A stretch of DNA of 6,831 nt from contig NYTQ01000161.1 in assembly GCA_002683585.1 (NCBI GenBank), positions 1 through 6,831 of the forward strand, in the 5' to 3' direction. Source of the DNA: Cryomorphaceae bacterium (GTDB lineage Bacteria; Bacteroidota; Bacteroidia; Flavobacteriales; Crocinitomicaceae). The translations under genes were made by a program, and so were the position numbers. This document shows positions 6,381 through 6,831 of the stretch, piece after piece. Positions within the stretch are counted from its first letter, which is position 1. Every line of letters begins with the position of its first letter. Under the pieces are notes generated by a model. The model had not been told where the DNA came from, did no database searches, and saw only the letters and a list, made by a program, of their open reading frames with translations.

Positions 6381-6831
6381 ATGGAATCAAGACAGAACAA
6401 CATCAATTTTATATCAAATGGACTGCTTTTCGCGTCTTCTATTTTATTTGCAGCCTTCAGCTATTCAGAAAAAGACAAAATAAGAACGGATCTTGAGAAA
6501 GCAAAATCAACAATCATAAAATACCAAACCATAAAGAAAGATGAACCTCGAAAAATAAAAGAGGTCAAGAAACGCAAACAGCCGCCAATAAAAAATAAAA
6601 CAAAAAAATCCATAGACCTGAAAAGTCAGCCTACGCATAAAATCAAGGTGACAAAGAATATTCCTGATTCCTCTAGCACAGTAAACTTACTTCCGCAGCC
6701 AATTGACTTTGATAGCGTAGTTATATACAAGGTCGTGGATATTAAACCAGATGTAGTTGACTTTCCTGACCAAGACGCAAAATTTAAAGGCGGAGTTAGC
6801 GCAATGAATAAATTCATCATATATAATTTAG
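6381..6831 (+). CDS. TonB-family energy transducer (C-terminus cut by window)
   Basis: The frame is open from ATG 6381 to the window end, giving 150 complete codons. The order is that of TonB: a short N-terminal segment, one membrane anchor (about 10-28, GLLFASSILFAAF), then a periplasmic linker rich in Lys (about 30-95, with proline pairs such as QPP), and the start of the C-terminal TonB domain. That start, VVDFPDQDAKFKGG followed by AMNKFI (126-147), closely resembles the opening of Bacteroidota TonB domains, where FPGG is usual; here K136 replaces the proline. TonB proteins pass proton-motive energy from ExbB/ExbD to outer-membrane transporters. No exbB or exbD is visible in the window, and the rest of the domain lies beyond the edge. 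The start codon is supported by its position right before the membrane anchor; no promoter of the TAnnTTTG type is evident upstream. It is divergent from pckA. Which receptor it serves cannot be told. Confidence 0.82.
   Translation, partial: MESRQNNINFISNGLLFASSILFAAFSYSEKDKIRTDLEKAKSTIIKYQTIKKDEPRKIKEVKKRKQPPIKNKTKKSIDLKSQPTHKIKVTKNIPDSSSTVNLLPQPIDFDSVVIYKVVDIKPDVVDFPDQDAKFKGGVSAMNKFIIYNL

Noticed and set aside
6626..6820. Minus-strand open frame of 64 codons
   Set aside because: Antisense to the TonB-family gene, with no recognisable features.

Overview
The window comes from an AT-rich genome of the phylum Bacteroidota, probably the Flavobacteriia/Cytophagia side. The evidence for this is the promoters of the TTTG–TAnnTTTG type, A/T-rich leaders without Shine-Dalgarno sequences, a TonB protein of the Bacteroidota type, and a large secreted M14 metallopeptidase fused to a glutamine-amidotransferase-like domain. 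Genus and species cannot be read from the sequence.

Layout, left to right. Positions 1-2256 (minus) hold the first 752 codons of a secreted M14-family zinc carboxypeptidase; its 3' end lies outside the window. Just upstream on the same strand (2299-4080) is a complete type I ABC exporter half-transporter. Only 42 bases separate the two genes and no terminator is visible, so they are probably co-transcribed, exporter first. A 160-base divergent region separates the exporter from rpmH (ribosomal protein bL34, 4241-4399, plus), which has a textbook Bacteroidota promoter and its own terminator. rpmH faces pckA (ATP-dependent phosphoenolpyruvate carboxykinase, 4554-6164, minus). The 154 bases between them hold two convergent intrinsic terminators whose hairpins are nearly identical copies of each other. 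A 216-base divergent region follows, with a good pckA promoter and a perfect 14-base palindrome in the pckA leader. Last is the 5' part of a TonB-family energy transducer (6381 to the window end, plus).

The genes do not form one pathway. They are neighbouring housekeeping and envelope functions: translation (rpmH), gluconeogenesis and PEP/oxaloacetate balance (pckA), export across the inner membrane (ABC protein), peptide degradation outside the cytoplasm (M14) and energy transfer to the outer membrane (TonB). I see no mobile element, CRISPR array, tRNA or rRNA, phage gene or defence system, and nothing I would call a new biological system. The points most worth a second look are regulatory: the duplicated terminator hairpin, the pckA leader palindrome, and the two promoters with identical spacing.
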